Assembly: GCF_017255295.1 (NCBI RefSeq)
Contig: NZ_JAFKDE010000002.1
Span: 434,001-498,000, forward strand
Length of the DNA stretch: 64,000 bases
DNA from: Nitratireductor aquimarinus
GTDB taxonomy: Bacteria > Pseudomonadota > Alphaproteobacteria > Rhizobiales > Rhizobiaceae
Reading direction: 5' to 3'
Position numbers and translations under genes: made by a program. The notes under the pieces were generated by a model. It was given only the letters and a program-made list of their open reading frames with translations, was not told the DNA's origin and did not search any database. Position 1 is the first letter of the stretch, and the number at the start of each line of letters is the position of its first letter. Shown here piece by piece: positions 41,663 to 50,757 of the stretch.

Positions 41663-42835
41663 GTGCCCCGAGAGACTTTTCTTGAGTTTCTCTGCCTGTT
41701 CATAATTCCCCTCTTCATACAGTGCGCCTACGCGTTTTAGGAAAAGGGCTGGCGAAAAGAGATTGCTGACGATCGCCAGGTTTGGAGTTCCGGTTGTGCA
41801 ATTGAACTCGGTCACAGGTGTTTTCCAGTCGCCGTAGTTCTCCGTTAGATACTGGTCGGCATTCTTCGGACCTTTCACGGCAACACCATCGAGTTCATAA
41901 TCCACCAGCTCAAAATCGTGGTTGTCCCACCGATGTAAGATTGAGCCATGCCATCGCACGCCATCCTCCAGGTAGTGAACGAACAAGTCGATGTTTATCC
42001 CGCTCTTGTGGATCACCTTGATCATGGTGGGAAGGTTTTCGATCACATAGCGATCGCCCTGCCGGGCAATGCGTATCTGATTGTCGATCTTCCGTATCTC
42101 AAAAGCAGGACACTCCTGGAGTGCCGTTTTCATCTGCTGAAGGTCGAACTCTTCCGCATGCACCCCGATGTCGACGTCGTAATCGTGATCCAGCCATCCG
42201 CCCTCACGGATCAGTCCCAGGAAAGTTCCCGATATCACGTACCAGGGAGAACCGTTCTGAGCCGCAAGAGCAGCAAAATCCGATAGCGCGTGTCGCGCAT
42301 CTGATTTGGAGAAAACGTTTTCGTTTTCGCCATGTTTGGGCTTCCCCTGTCTGGGCGCTGGTTTGATATCTTTCAGCAGCTCTTCGGCTTCCCTGAAACA
42401 ACGCCGGTAGGTTTGCAGTGTCTGCTCAAACTTGGCTTGGTCGCCTTGCGTCAGGTGCAGGTGCGCTTCACGAGCCAGCGCATACAGCCTGTCCGTGGCG
42501 TCATCAAACGGGGAACGCTTGCCGCCTATTCGATCCAGATAGCGATGAAACGCCTGAAGTTCCGTCAACTCCATGCCGTCGGTAGGGTCAAAAAAACGGT
42601 CATTCAGAAGCGAAAGCCGAAACGGGCTTCGCCTTGTGATCCAGTGGAGCTGCCTCAGCCCCGTCTTGAAGTCATCGGCAGCAATTTTCGAGCGGACATG
42701 ATTGGCAAGTGTGAAGGAGTTGCTGGACACCGCAGCGAGCGCCCAAGATGCTCCCGAGACTGTTCCTTTGACAGGGGCGGAGTGTCTTCTGTTCAAGAAG
42801 TTCAGAAGGCGGTAGCTTTTGGAAATGGGTCGCAT
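41645..42835 (-). CDS. LicD/fukutin-like nucleotidyl or phospho-transferase
   Basis: The 396-residue protein has an N-terminal region of about 160 residues that I do not recognise and a C-terminal LicD-like domain. The key motif runs ISGTFLGLIREGG then DHDYDVDIGV (about 201-225), with the acidic metal triad D218, D220 and D222. LicD moves phosphocholine onto glycans, and fukutin moves ribitol phosphate from CDP-ribitol. Sitting directly after a CDP-glycerol synthesising gene, this protein may transfer glycerol phosphate. Its ATG abuts the TagD stop. Confidence 0.78.
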   Translation of the reverse strand: MRPISKSYRLLNFLNRRHSAPVKGTVSGASWALAAVSSNSFTLANHVRSKIAADDFKTGLRQLHWITRRSPFRLSLLNDRFFDPTDGMELTELQAFHRYLDRIGGKRSPFDDATDRLYALAREAHLHLTQGDQAKFEQTLQTYRRCFREAEELLKDIKPAPRQGKPKHGENENVFSKSDARHALSDFAALAAQNGSPWYVISGTFLGLIREGGWLDHDYDVDIGVHAEEFDLQQMKTALQECPAFEIRKIDNQIRIARQGDRYVIENLPTMIKVIHKSGINIDLFVHYLEDGVRWHGSILHRWDNHDFELVDYELDGVAVKGPKNADQYLTENYGDWKTPVTEFNCTTGTPNLAIVSNLFSPALFLKRVGALYEEGNYEQAEKLKKSLSGHPLIEG

Positions 42836-43231
42836 TCAGGAGGCCGCACGTATTCCGGCCAGAAGTTCCGTCGTGGAGATGTCGGCTGTACGTGGCAGGT
42901 AGACGACCTCGCAAAGTTCTTTGAAGACGTCGAACTTTCCGGCCCAATCATCTCCCATCACCAGGATATCCGCTTTTTGTTCACGGATGTACTGGCCTTT
43001 CCATTCGAGACTTTCTTCTCGAAAGACGCCGTCAACGCAGCTCAGTCCAGCTATGATCGCGAGCCTGTCCTCTTCCCGGTAGATCGGGTAGCGGTTCTTT
43101 TTCTTGAAGTTCAACGCATCCGTTGAAACTCCGACGACCAGTTTATCTCCGAGATCGCGTGCACGCTTCAGAATATTGAGATGGCCTATGTGGAACACAT
43201 CAAACGTTCCGAATGTGATCACGGTTCGCAC
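42836..43231 (-). CDS. tagD: Glycerol-3-phosphate cytidylyltransferase (TagD type)
   Basis: The 131-residue cytidylyltransferase has the nucleotide motif TFDVFHIGH near the N-terminus (residues 9-17) and the late RTADISTTELL. It makes CDP-glycerol from CTP and sn-glycerol 3-phosphate. I take the GTG at 43231 because CGGAG sits seven bases before it and the length then matches TagD; an upstream TTG at 43249 is possible. CDP-glycerol pathways are best known from Gram-positive wall teichoic acid. Confidence 0.85.
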   Translation of the reverse strand: MRTVITFGTFDVFHIGHLNILKRARDLGDKLVVGVSTDALNFKKKNRYPIYREEDRLAIIAGLSCVDGVFREESLEWKGQYIREQKADILVMGDDWAGKFDVFKELCEVVYLPRTADISTTELLAGIRAAS

Positions 43232-43426
43232 GGCGTAGCTCCGTTTCAAAAAAGTGTCACAAAACTGTTACAAATCCAACTTACGAAAATCAACCTCCGC
43301 TCGATATAACGATTTACTGGGCTGCGAATTATCCCGTGACCCCGGCGGCGCGCTCTCAACGAGCGGTGGCGCGGGAGTCATTTTGAGATCCGATCCGAAA
43401 CGGGCCGAAGAGCCTCTTGATCAAGC

Positions 43427-46400
43427 TCAAATCTCATGAACGCGGGGCGGGGTGTCGCAGACTTTTTGTGCCAGGTCGATCACGTGGCGGTGGTGGGTCA
43501 GGTAGATGGCCTGGCCGCGGCGGCCGATCTGTTCCATCACCCGGCACGCGGCGCTGGTGCGGTTTTCGTCGAACGTCTCGAAAATGTCGTCGCAGAAGAA
43601 GGGCAGGCGGGTGCCCTGCGCGATGAGCTGCTCGTGGGCGGCGGCGCGCAGCGCAAGATAAAGCTGGAAGCGTGTTCCCTTGGAAAGCTCAGCCACCCGC
43701 TTGGCCGTTCCCTCGCGATCGACCGCCAGAAGCGTTTCGTCATTGCCATCGGGCTGTGTCGTCAGGCGTTCATAAGCGCCCTGCGTCAGCGTTGAGAAGC
43801 AGCTTTCGGTGGCGGCCATCATGCCGCTGCGATGGGTGTCCCGGTAGCGGCGGATCGCCTCGTCGGCCAGCCGGTAGCCCAGCGAAAGCTCCAGATGATC
43901 GCGGGCAGCCTCTTCCAACTCCAATTCAAGCGTGGCCTTGCGCTCCGTCATGGCGGCAATGTCGGCGTCGCCGGTCACGCGAAGCAGCGCCTGCTCTGCC
44001 GTCACGCGCTTCTCGGTCGTTGCGGTCAACTGGCGTTCGGCCTCCGTCGCGTCAGCTTTCAGGCTTTCCGCCTCGGCTTCAAGGGCGGCAGCTGTGACGC
44101 CTTGCAGCATATCGCGGGCGCACTTCATGCTTTCCAGGCCCAGTTCGGAGAGAACCGTGCGTTCAAGCCTGGCCTTTTCCTGTCGCTCGGCGATGACTTG
44201 TTGGGCCTGTGTCGCGGTGCGGCGCAGGGCGTCGAGCGTGTCGACCGGCGCGTCTTCGGGGAAAATCCGCCCCATCACTTCGACCTCGCGGTCAATGTCT
44301 TTCAGCCGCTTCTCTTTCTCCGTCAGCCGGGTGCTGGCCCGGTCGAGATTTGCGCTCAGCTCCGCCGCGCGTGATTCCGCAGCGCGCGCCGCTTCGGAGC
44401 GTTCACGCAGCAGCGAGAATGTTGCAGCTGCGGTTTTGGCCACGGGAATATCGTGGGTGGCGGCGAGCGCCGTGACCCTGCTTTCGAAAAGCGCCTGATC
44501 GGCCTCCATGGTCGCGACGCGCTGCGCGGCGTCGGCGCGTTTTTCTTCGCCGTCGCGCAGAGCCCGCAGCGGATCGAGTGTCGCCAGAAGGCTCTCCTCA
44601 TTCACTGCATTGCTTAAAAGATCGCGGACCAGATCGCGCCAGGCGGCTTTCGCCTGCGTGGCCTTTTCCTTTGCAGCTTCCTGCCTTTTCGTTCTGCGGC
44701 GCAGCTCTTCGTCAATCGTGCGGCGCGCCTCATGAGCCTGTGCTGCGGCGGCAATCGCCTCGCTTTCCGCCTCGGCCAGAGTGCGGGCTGTGGCAAGAGC
44801 GCTGTCCAGATCCGGGTTCTCGAGGTTCAGATGGGGGAGGAGCGCATCAAGCAGATGCGCCGCCCGCGCCAGCGTCGGGCGATGCGTTTCGCGCAGGCGC
44901 GCGGTTCTCACAGAGGCCTCTGCCGCCGCCTCGTGGCGTTTCACCCAGTCAAGCCACTGCGCCGGCGACAGCGGGCGCGGAAGGCCCACGGATGCGGCGG
45001 CATCGTTCACGGTGCTTTCAAGCGCGGCCTGTTTTTCGCGAAGCGCTGTCAGTCGCGCCTGTGCCTGACCGGCGCGCGCCTGCAACTCAGCACCGGCCTG
45101 TTCGATCTGGCGCAGCTGCCCGAGATCGCGCGCCTGCAGGACGCGCGACTGCATCGCCGCATCAAGCGCGTGAAGCGCATGTTCGAAGGTCTGTGCGGTC
45201 CCGTCGTTCAATTCCGCGCGGTGTTTTTGCCAAAGCCGGTCCCGCTCGGTCTTGAGGGTGTTTGCCTCGCCATCTGAAACAAGGCTTGTGTCGGAGGCGA
45301 GCTGGGCGGCCTGCGCGCGGCGGGCGGCCAAATCCTCACGATGCTGCGAAAGCGCTTCTTCGGCCTGGGCGATCTGCCGCGTAAGTTCCGCGTGGGCCTC
45401 GGCCCAGTCCTGCGCCTTCAGGGGGCTTGTCGGGCAGTCCGGCAGTGTCTCGAAACGGACAGCGCCGACCGTGAGGCCTTCGCGCGCAAGGCGCTCGTCA
45501 GCGGCCGCCGCATCAATCGCCTGCTCGGCCCGTGCGATAAGGGGAACAAGGCGCTCCACATCATGGCGGGCGAGTATCTCGCCGATCCCGCACGCGGCCG
45601 GGATCTTCGCTGCCGCCGCTTCATGTGCCGTTTCCGCCTGCTCGAAACGCGCCGCCAGATCCTCGATCTCCCGGGTTTCGGCCAAAAGCGTCTGCTCGGC
45701 GCTGCGCAATTCATCGCGCGCGCGTTCAAGGCTGGCAATCTGGGCGGGCGTCAGCACAAGGCTTCGCGGATCGGTGGTCTCGTCAGCGCCAAGGTCTCTG
45801 GCTGCGCGCAGCATGGCGCTCTCGGCTTCAAAGACATTTGCGCGCCGGCGTTCAAGATCAAGCCCCGCGGTCACGTCACGCGCGCGCAGATCATCCAGTG
45901 CGTCCAGCGTCTCGGAGAGGGCCGCCAGTTCCGGCGCGCGGCTCAGGCCATCGCGCGCCGCGCTCGCCTCTTCGATCTCCATGGTCAGGCGCTCGATGTC
46001 CGCCCGTGTCCGGCTTTCCTCGGCAAGCAGTGTGACCAGACTTTCCGGTTCGAAATCCAGCCTTTCGGGAAAGGATGTGAAGGGGGCGATGCGGGCTGCG
46101 AGCGCCTCGATTTCGGCCAGCATGGGCACGGCGCGGCGTCTGGCGGCAATCCGGGCTGCATTCTCAAGCAGCCCATCGCGCGCGGTTCTGGCTTCGCCTT
46201 CCGCCTTGCGCGCATCGGTCAGCTCTTTCTTGAGGCTGCGCCATGCGCTTGCTGAAACGTCGCGCTCGCGAATGTCCTTTTCAAGCTGCGCCAGCTCACG
46301 CTTGAGAATGGCGATGCGCGTCTTGCTGGCCCTTTTGCGCCAGATTTCGTCCGCTTCTTCACGCACCTTGTCCAGAACGGTGCTCAGATCCGCCACGCCG

Positions 46401-46861
46401 GCGGCTGCGGAGAAGAGAAGCCGCCCGATATCGCCGCGCGCCTGCGCGATTTCTTCGCCGCCGCGCTCGATGGTTTCGTCGTCAAGGCACAGAAGGTGGC
46501 GGTAATCCTCTTCGGAAAGACCGGCCAGAAGGGCCGATATGGCGGTCTCGGGCAGGGGCGCGCCTGCCTCATCCACCAGCGCGCCGCTGCGTGTGGGAAG
46601 GCGGGTGAACCAGCGCAGGTCGCCGTCGATTTCCAGTTGCCCGGACACCTGCAGATTGCTGCGCTGGTGTTTGAAGGCGTAGCCCTCGCGGTTCGGGAAG
46701 CCATAGAAGAGGCGCAGCGCCGCCTCCATCGTGGTCGTCTTGCCCGCCTCGTTGGGCCCGTAGATGATGTGGAAATCGGGTTTCTCTCCGGCTTCGCCGA
46801 AGTCGAACTGACGGCCCGTGAAATGGCCGAAACGGTCCATGGAGAGTTTGCGCAGACGCAT
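43427..46861 (-). CDS. YhaN-type AAA ATPase, Rad50/SbcC-like
   Basis: The 1144-residue protein has an N-terminal ATPase half with Walker A GPNEAGKTTT, a long coiled coil (about 180-970), and a C-terminal half with the signature ELSKGTRFQLYLALR and Walker B FFCDDIFETFDEN. It begins MRLRKLSMDRFGHFTGR and overlaps the nuclease stop by one base. This is the SMC-like partner of the YhaO nuclease, as in Mre11-Rad50, likely in DNA end processing or repair. Confidence 0.92.
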   Translation of the reverse strand: MRLRKLSMDRFGHFTGRQFDFGEAGEKPDFHIIYGPNEAGKTTTMEAALRLFYGFPNREGYAFKHQRSNLQVSGQLEIDGDLRWFTRLPTRSGALVDEAGAPLPETAISALLAGLSEEDYRHLLCLDDETIERGGEEIAQARGDIGRLLFSAAAGVADLSTVLDKVREEADEIWRKRASKTRIAILKRELAQLEKDIRERDVSASAWRSLKKELTDARKAEGEARTARDGLLENAARIAARRRAVPMLAEIEALAARIAPFTSFPERLDFEPESLVTLLAEESRTRADIERLTMEIEEASAARDGLSRAPELAALSETLDALDDLRARDVTAGLDLERRRANVFEAESAMLRAARDLGADETTDPRSLVLTPAQIASLERARDELRSAEQTLLAETREIEDLAARFEQAETAHEAAAAKIPAACGIGEILARHDVERLVPLIARAEQAIDAAAADERLAREGLTVGAVRFETLPDCPTSPLKAQDWAEAHAELTRQIAQAEEALSQHREDLAARRAQAAQLASDTSLVSDGEANTLKTERDRLWQKHRAELNDGTAQTFEHALHALDAAMQSRVLQARDLGQLRQIEQAGAELQARAGQAQARLTALREKQAALESTVNDAAASVGLPRPLSPAQWLDWVKRHEAAAEASVRTARLRETHRPTLARAAHLLDALLPHLNLENPDLDSALATARTLAEAESEAIAAAAQAHEARRTIDEELRRRTKRQEAAKEKATQAKAAWRDLVRDLLSNAVNEESLLATLDPLRALRDGEEKRADAAQRVATMEADQALFESRVTALAATHDIPVAKTAAATFSLLRERSEAARAAESRAAELSANLDRASTRLTEKEKRLKDIDREVEVMGRIFPEDAPVDTLDALRRTATQAQQVIAERQEKARLERTVLSELGLESMKCARDMLQGVTAAALEAEAESLKADATEAERQLTATTEKRVTAEQALLRVTGDADIAAMTERKATLELELEEAARDHLELSLGYRLADEAIRRYRDTHRSGMMAATESCFSTLTQGAYERLTTQPDGNDETLLAVDREGTAKRVAELSKGTRFQLYLALRAAAHEQLIAQGTRLPFFCDDIFETFDENRTSAACRVMEQIGRRGQAIYLTHHRHVIDLAQKVCDTPPRVHEI

Positions 46862-48096
46862 CAGTTTTCAGCACCCTTCAGCCGCGCCAGAACACGCTCG
46901 CTTCCGGCTTCGGCAAGGCTTTGGGTGAGCCTTTCCGCTGCGGCCTCATCGGGCACGAGCCGCGCGCGAATGGCCGGCGGCAGATCCATCAGAACCTCAT
47001 CGATTTCGGTCTGGGCCGCGCTCGCAAAGCCCTGTTCCGCCTGGATTGCGGTGATCGTTGCGGCCAGCTCGTCGGTGGCGCTAAGCGCGCCGTCGTGCTG
47101 TGCCGGCGCGTCGAGGCTGAAGTCCAGCTTCTCGATCCAGAGGCGGTCGGTCTCCCGCGCCAACTCGCTGATCTGCTCGCCCCAGTAATCGCGGTCGCGC
47201 AGGAAATGCCAGTGGCGTTCCGGCGCGCCCTGCAGGGTGAGGCGCAGAACGCCGGCATCTGCCGTCAGCTCACCGGCGGTCGTGCGCAGGTGATCGCGCA
47301 GGAGGGTGCGCAGCGCCTCGTCGCTCTGCGCCGCCGTGATGTCGAGCGCGGAATTGGTGAACTCCAGCGCCGATGTGGGGATTTCGTCGACGCGAATGCC
47401 ACCGTCGTTGACGCTCAGAAGCGTCGCCGATTTCGGGCCTGCCTCTCCGATGTCACGCCCCTGCGGGATGCCGGGCATGACCACCCATGGCGCCTGCGAA
47501 TGGACCTGTCTCTTGTGGACATGGCCGAGCGCCCAGTAATCGAAGCCCATCCCTGACAATTCACTGACAGTGCAGGGGGCGTAGGTGTCATGCCCCGCCG
47601 CCCCGGCAAGCGATGTGTGCAGCATGGCGATGTTCACCGCACCGGCCACGGGGGCCGAAAAGCGCGGCAGGAGGCTGTCGGGCGCGTGTCGATCTGCAAA
47701 GCTGACGCCGTGCACCCAGATATTCTCCGCAAGCTGCACCTTTCCGCCCCGTGCGTCGAAGACATGCACATGATCGGGCAGGTCGAGCGTACCGGTTATG
47801 GGGTTTTCGGCATCGTGGTTGCCCTTGATGTAGAAGACCCGGGCACCCGCCGCGCGCAGGCGATCGAGCTGTCCGGTGAGGAAGGCGGCGGTGCGCGCAC
47901 TGCGCTCCTTGCCATCGAAGAGATCGCCCGAGATCAGCAGCGCCGAAACCTCTTCCGAGAGCGCGGTGTCGATGATCCGCGAAAAGGCGGCGCGGCTGGC
48001 GGTTTCCACCTTTTCACGCAGCGTCACATCGCGCAGGGCGAGCGATTTGAGCGGGGAGTCGAGGTGAATGTCGGCGGTGTGCAGAATTTTGATCAA
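46861..48096 (-). CDS. YhaO-type DNA repair metallophosphoesterase, Mre11/SbcD-like
   Basis: The 411-residue protein has the calcineurin-like metal motifs HTADIHLDSPL, ISGDLFDGKER, YIKGNHDAENP and GHVHKRQVHS. Its C-terminal part probably caps and contacts YhaN. I start it at the TTG at 48096, giving MIKILHTADIH, since AGAGGAAAC precedes it; the frame is open to 48144. It leads a two-gene operon with the ATPase. Confidence 0.9.
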   Translation of the reverse strand: MIKILHTADIHLDSPLKSLALRDVTLREKVETASRAAFSRIIDTALSEEVSALLISGDLFDGKERSARTAAFLTGQLDRLRAAGARVFYIKGNHDAENPITGTLDLPDHVHVFDARGGKVQLAENIWVHGVSFADRHAPDSLLPRFSAPVAGAVNIAMLHTSLAGAAGHDTYAPCTVSELSGMGFDYWALGHVHKRQVHSQAPWVVMPGIPQGRDIGEAGPKSATLLSVNDGGIRVDEIPTSALEFTNSALDITAAQSDEALRTLLRDHLRTTAGELTADAGVLRLTLQGAPERHWHFLRDRDYWGEQISELARETDRLWIEKLDFSLDAPAQHDGALSATDELAATITAIQAEQGFASAAQTEIDEVLMDLPPAIRARLVPDEAAAERLTQSLAEAGSERVLARLKGAEN

Positions 48097-48282
48097 TGCG
48101 TTTCCTCTGGACACGAACATGTCACCGGCAATCGCCAATCTCAAGCATGTCCCGGCGTCGGTCGTTCAGGTTTTCGGGGAAAACGACGTTCTGTGGCTCA
48201 ACCCTTTGGTTGCGAAGGGAGATGCGGCGCTGAAGCAGCGTCCCTCGTATAGGTGAAAGCTCATATAAAAATCATATTGTGA

Positions 48283-48341
48283 GAATTGTAATTCAAAAAG
48301 GGTCAAAAAACTTTGACAGGTATCGCATGGTGATGTTACGA
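48283..48341 (+). promoter_or_regulatory. Promoter and palindrome region before the second dctP gene
   Basis: GAATT-GT-AATTC (48283-48294) is an inverted repeat, followed by TTGACA (48313-48318), a 17-base spacer and TTACGA. This is a plausible sigma-70 type promoter with an operator for the locus regulator. The 286-base spacer 48097-48382 has no gene. Confidence 0.45.
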
Positions 48342-48382
48342 AAATTGCGCCATCGCCAAGATGTGTTTTTTGGGAGGAATTC

Positions 48383-49381
48383 ATGAAACTGCTTAAAGCC
48401 GCCGCTCTTTCCGTTTCGGTTGCCGCACTCAGCGCGGGCGCCGTGTCCGCCGCAGAGATCAAGTTCAGCTACCCCGTCGCCCAGGACAGCACGATGGGGC
48501 AGACCGTCACGAAGTTTGCAGAGCTTGTGGAGGAGAAGACCGGCGGGGCCGTCACGGTGCGCCAGTTCCCGCAGGCGCAGATCGGTAACGAGATCCAGTC
48601 GATCTCCTCGGCGCAGGGCGGCATCGTCGAAATGGCGGTGACCACGACTGCAGGCCTGGCCGCCATGGTGCCGGAATTCAACGTCTTCCAGCTTCCCTTC
48701 ATGTTCGGTAGCTACGAGCAGCTGGACAAGGTTTCCCGCAGCCCGGTGTCGCAGAAAATTCTGGACAAGATGGAGCCGAACAACCTCGTCGGTCTGTGCT
48801 TCTGGGATTACGGCTTCCGCAACATCACCAACAACAAGCGTCCCGTGACCAGCCTCGACGATGTGCAGGGGCTGCGCATCCGCACGATCCAGAACAAGGT
48901 CTATATCGACGCGCTTTCAGCCATGGGCATGAACCCGACGCCGCTGCCTTTCCCGGAGACGTTTACGGCTCTGGAGACCGGCGCGATCGACGGCAATGAG
49001 ATCGCCAACGATGTCACCCGCTCGACATCTTTCTATGAGGTTCAGGACTACCTGACCGAGACCCAGCACTTCACCACCATCTCGGTTGTCTATGCCAGCA
49101 AGAAGTTCTGGGATGGACTGGATGCGTCCCAGCAGGATGCGGTCCGCGCCGCCTGTGCGGAGAGCTCCGACTACAATCGTGAGATCATCAACGCCTCGAG
49201 CGGCGAAACGCTCGAATTCCTGAAGGAGAAGGGCATGCAGATCGACACGATCTCGGCCGAGAACCTTCAGGCCTTCCGCGATGCCGTCAAGCCGGTGGTC
49301 GAGGAAGTGAGCGCACAGCTCGATCAGGAGATCGTGACGGAGTTCATGGCCGAGATCGAAGCTTCGAAGAGCGCCAACTGA
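48383..49381 (+). CDS. dctP: TRAP transporter solute-binding protein, DctP family (second locus)
   Basis: The 332-residue periplasmic protein has a signal peptide (KLLKAAALSVSVAALSAGAVSAAE) and the DctP fold with LDDVQGLRIRTIQNK and the C-terminal helix. The class fits sugar-acid or carboxylate uptake. GGGAGGAATTC precedes the ATG. A perfect ten-base hairpin follows the stop, likely stabilising the dctP mRNA. Confidence 0.92.
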   Translation: MKLLKAAALSVSVAALSAGAVSAAEIKFSYPVAQDSTMGQTVTKFAELVEEKTGGAVTVRQFPQAQIGNEIQSISSAQGGIVEMAVTTTAGLAAMVPEFNVFQLPFMFGSYEQLDKVSRSPVSQKILDKMEPNNLVGLCFWDYGFRNITNNKRPVTSLDDVQGLRIRTIQNKVYIDALSAMGMNPTPLPFPETFTALETGAIDGNEIANDVTRSTSFYEVQDYLTETQHFTTISVVYASKKFWDGLDASQQDAVRAACAESSDYNREIINASSGETLEFLKEKGMQIDTISAENLQAFRDAVKPVVEEVSAQLDQEIVTEFMAEIEASKSAN

Positions 49382-49390
49382 GATTGGCTG

Positions 49391-49421
49391 TCCTGCCGCG
49401 TGGCTCGGCCGCGCGGCAGGA
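49391..49421 (+). other. Stable hairpin after dctP (second locus)
   Basis: TCCTGCCGCG (49391-49400) and CGCGGCAGGA (49412-49421) form a perfect stem without a T tract. It probably stabilises the binding-protein mRNA. Confidence 0.6.
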
Positions 49422-49463
49422 TGGGCAGCCTTGTGCTGCGTTTCTCGTGCGTGGGAGAAGTCA

Positions 49464-50207
49464 TTGCTTTTGAAAGACAAGATTGCGCTGGTCACGGGCG
49501 CTGGCAACCCTGAAGGCATCGGGTTTTCCGTTGCGCAGACCTTTGTGGCCGAGGGTGCATCCGTCGTGGTCGTGGACCGTGACGAGCGAGCCGTCGACCA
49601 GGCCGTAAAGGCGCTCGGCGAACGGGCTGTCGGTGTTGCGGCAGACCTGCGTGACGAGGCAGCCTGCCGGCGAGTTTTCGATGTGACGCGCGAGCGTTTC
49701 GGCCGCCTCGATGTTCTGGTGAACAATGCCGGGATCACCCAGCCGCGCAAATTCACCGAAATCACCGCTGCCGATTACGACGCCATCATGGACATCAATC
49801 TGCGCGGCACGGTGATGATGACCCAGGGCGCGCTGGGAATGATGGAAAGCGGCGCATCGATCATCTGCATCGCATCCATTGCCGGCCAGCGTGGCGGTGG
49901 CCTGATGGGCGGCGCTCACTATGCCGCCTCCAAGGGAGCCGTGCTGTCGCTTGTGAAGTCGGTCGCGCGCGAAATCTCTCCGGACGGCATTCGTATCAAT
50001 GCGGTGAACCCCGGCGTCATCATGTCGAGCATGACGCGTGATTTCTATGATGATGTGCAGACGGCGCGGGTTCTGCCGCAGATCCCGATCGGTCGCTTTG
50101 GAGCGCCGCAGGATGTGGCGAACACCTGCCTTTTCCTCGCATCCGACCTGTCGTCCTACATGACCGGCTCTGCCGTCGATGTGAATGGCGGCATGCACAT
50201 GAACTGA
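49464..50207 (+). CDS. SDR family oxidoreductase
   Basis: The 247-residue classical SDR has the NAD(P) motif TGAGNPEGIG and the catalytic YAASK, with NNAGITQ earlier. I start at TTG 49464, which lies six bases after GGAG. In the same operon are a cupin, a TRAP transporter, an IclR regulator and a FAH-family hydrolase, so oxidation of a sugar or hydroxy acid is likely. Confidence 0.88.
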   Translation: MLLKDKIALVTGAGNPEGIGFSVAQTFVAEGASVVVVDRDERAVDQAVKALGERAVGVAADLRDEAACRRVFDVTRERFGRLDVLVNNAGITQPRKFTEITAADYDAIMDINLRGTVMMTQGALGMMESGASIICIASIAGQRGGGLMGGAHYAASKGAVLSLVKSVAREISPDGIRINAVNPGVIMSSMTRDFYDDVQTARVLPQIPIGRFGAPQDVANTCLFLASDLSSYMTGSAVDVNGGMHMN

Positions 50208-50259
50208 GGCGGCGATTGCCGTCTCACCGACTTCAACATCAATCCAACAGGAGATTGTG

Positions 50260-50688
50260 ATGAGTGGACCCGTTGTCCCCGTCGTTACCCGCGCCAATGA
50301 GCTGAGCGACAAGACCGGCCAGTCCGGCGATTGCGTTCGCCGCTCGGGGGTCAGCCCGCAGCACACGCCGGCAACGAAGATCTGGTTTGGCCAGGTTTCC
50401 AACGAACCGGGCTTTCGCTCGCCGCCGCACCATCATGGCGAAGCAGAGACGGGCGGCTACGTTCTCTCCGGCCACGGCCGCATCTATTTCGGCGAAGGCT
50501 ACCGCGACTATGTGGACATGATGCCCGGCGACTTCGTGTTCGTGCCGCCGCACATGCCGCATGTGGAAGTGAACATGAGCACGACCGAGGAGCTGGTCTG
50601 GCTGACCTGCCGGACGCCGGACAATATCGTGGTCAACCTGCCAGACGTTCCCGACAGCGATCTGGAAGGCTATCGTCGTCCCGCATAA
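50260..50688 (+). CDS. Cupin domain protein
   Basis: The 142-residue single cupin has the metal motif HHHGEAETGGYVLSGHG and a second His in HMPHVEV. It may isomerise or bind a sugar acid. The ATG at 50260 has AGGAG spaced six bases upstream. Confidence 0.85.
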   Translation: MSGPVVPVVTRANELSDKTGQSGDCVRRSGVSPQHTPATKIWFGQVSNEPGFRSPPHHHGEAETGGYVLSGHGRIYFGEGYRDYVDMMPGDFVFVPPHMPHVEVNMSTTEELVWLTCRTPDNIVVNLPDVPDSDLEGYRRPA

Positions 50689-50701
50689 GCGACCAAGCGC
50701 A

Positions 50702-50723
50702 GCGCCCCCGGAAAGAGGGGCGC
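50702..50723 (+). other. Hairpin between the cupin and dctQ genes
   Basis: GCGCCCC and GGGGCGC form a perfect seven-base stem. No T tract follows, so it is more likely an mRNA-shaping element than a terminator. Confidence 0.5.
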
Positions 50724-50757
50724 GCGTGACATTCATGATCCTGGAGGGGGAGGACCA

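Noticed and set aside
39950-43300. Genomic island with integrase or attachment site at the glycan block
   Set aside because: No integrase, transposase, tRNA or direct terminal repeats were seen at its edges; only lower GC by eye supports transfer.
43417-43431. TTGATCAAGCTCAA as a further FNR box
   Set aside because: It overlaps the 3' end of the YhaN gene, and there is no promoter context.
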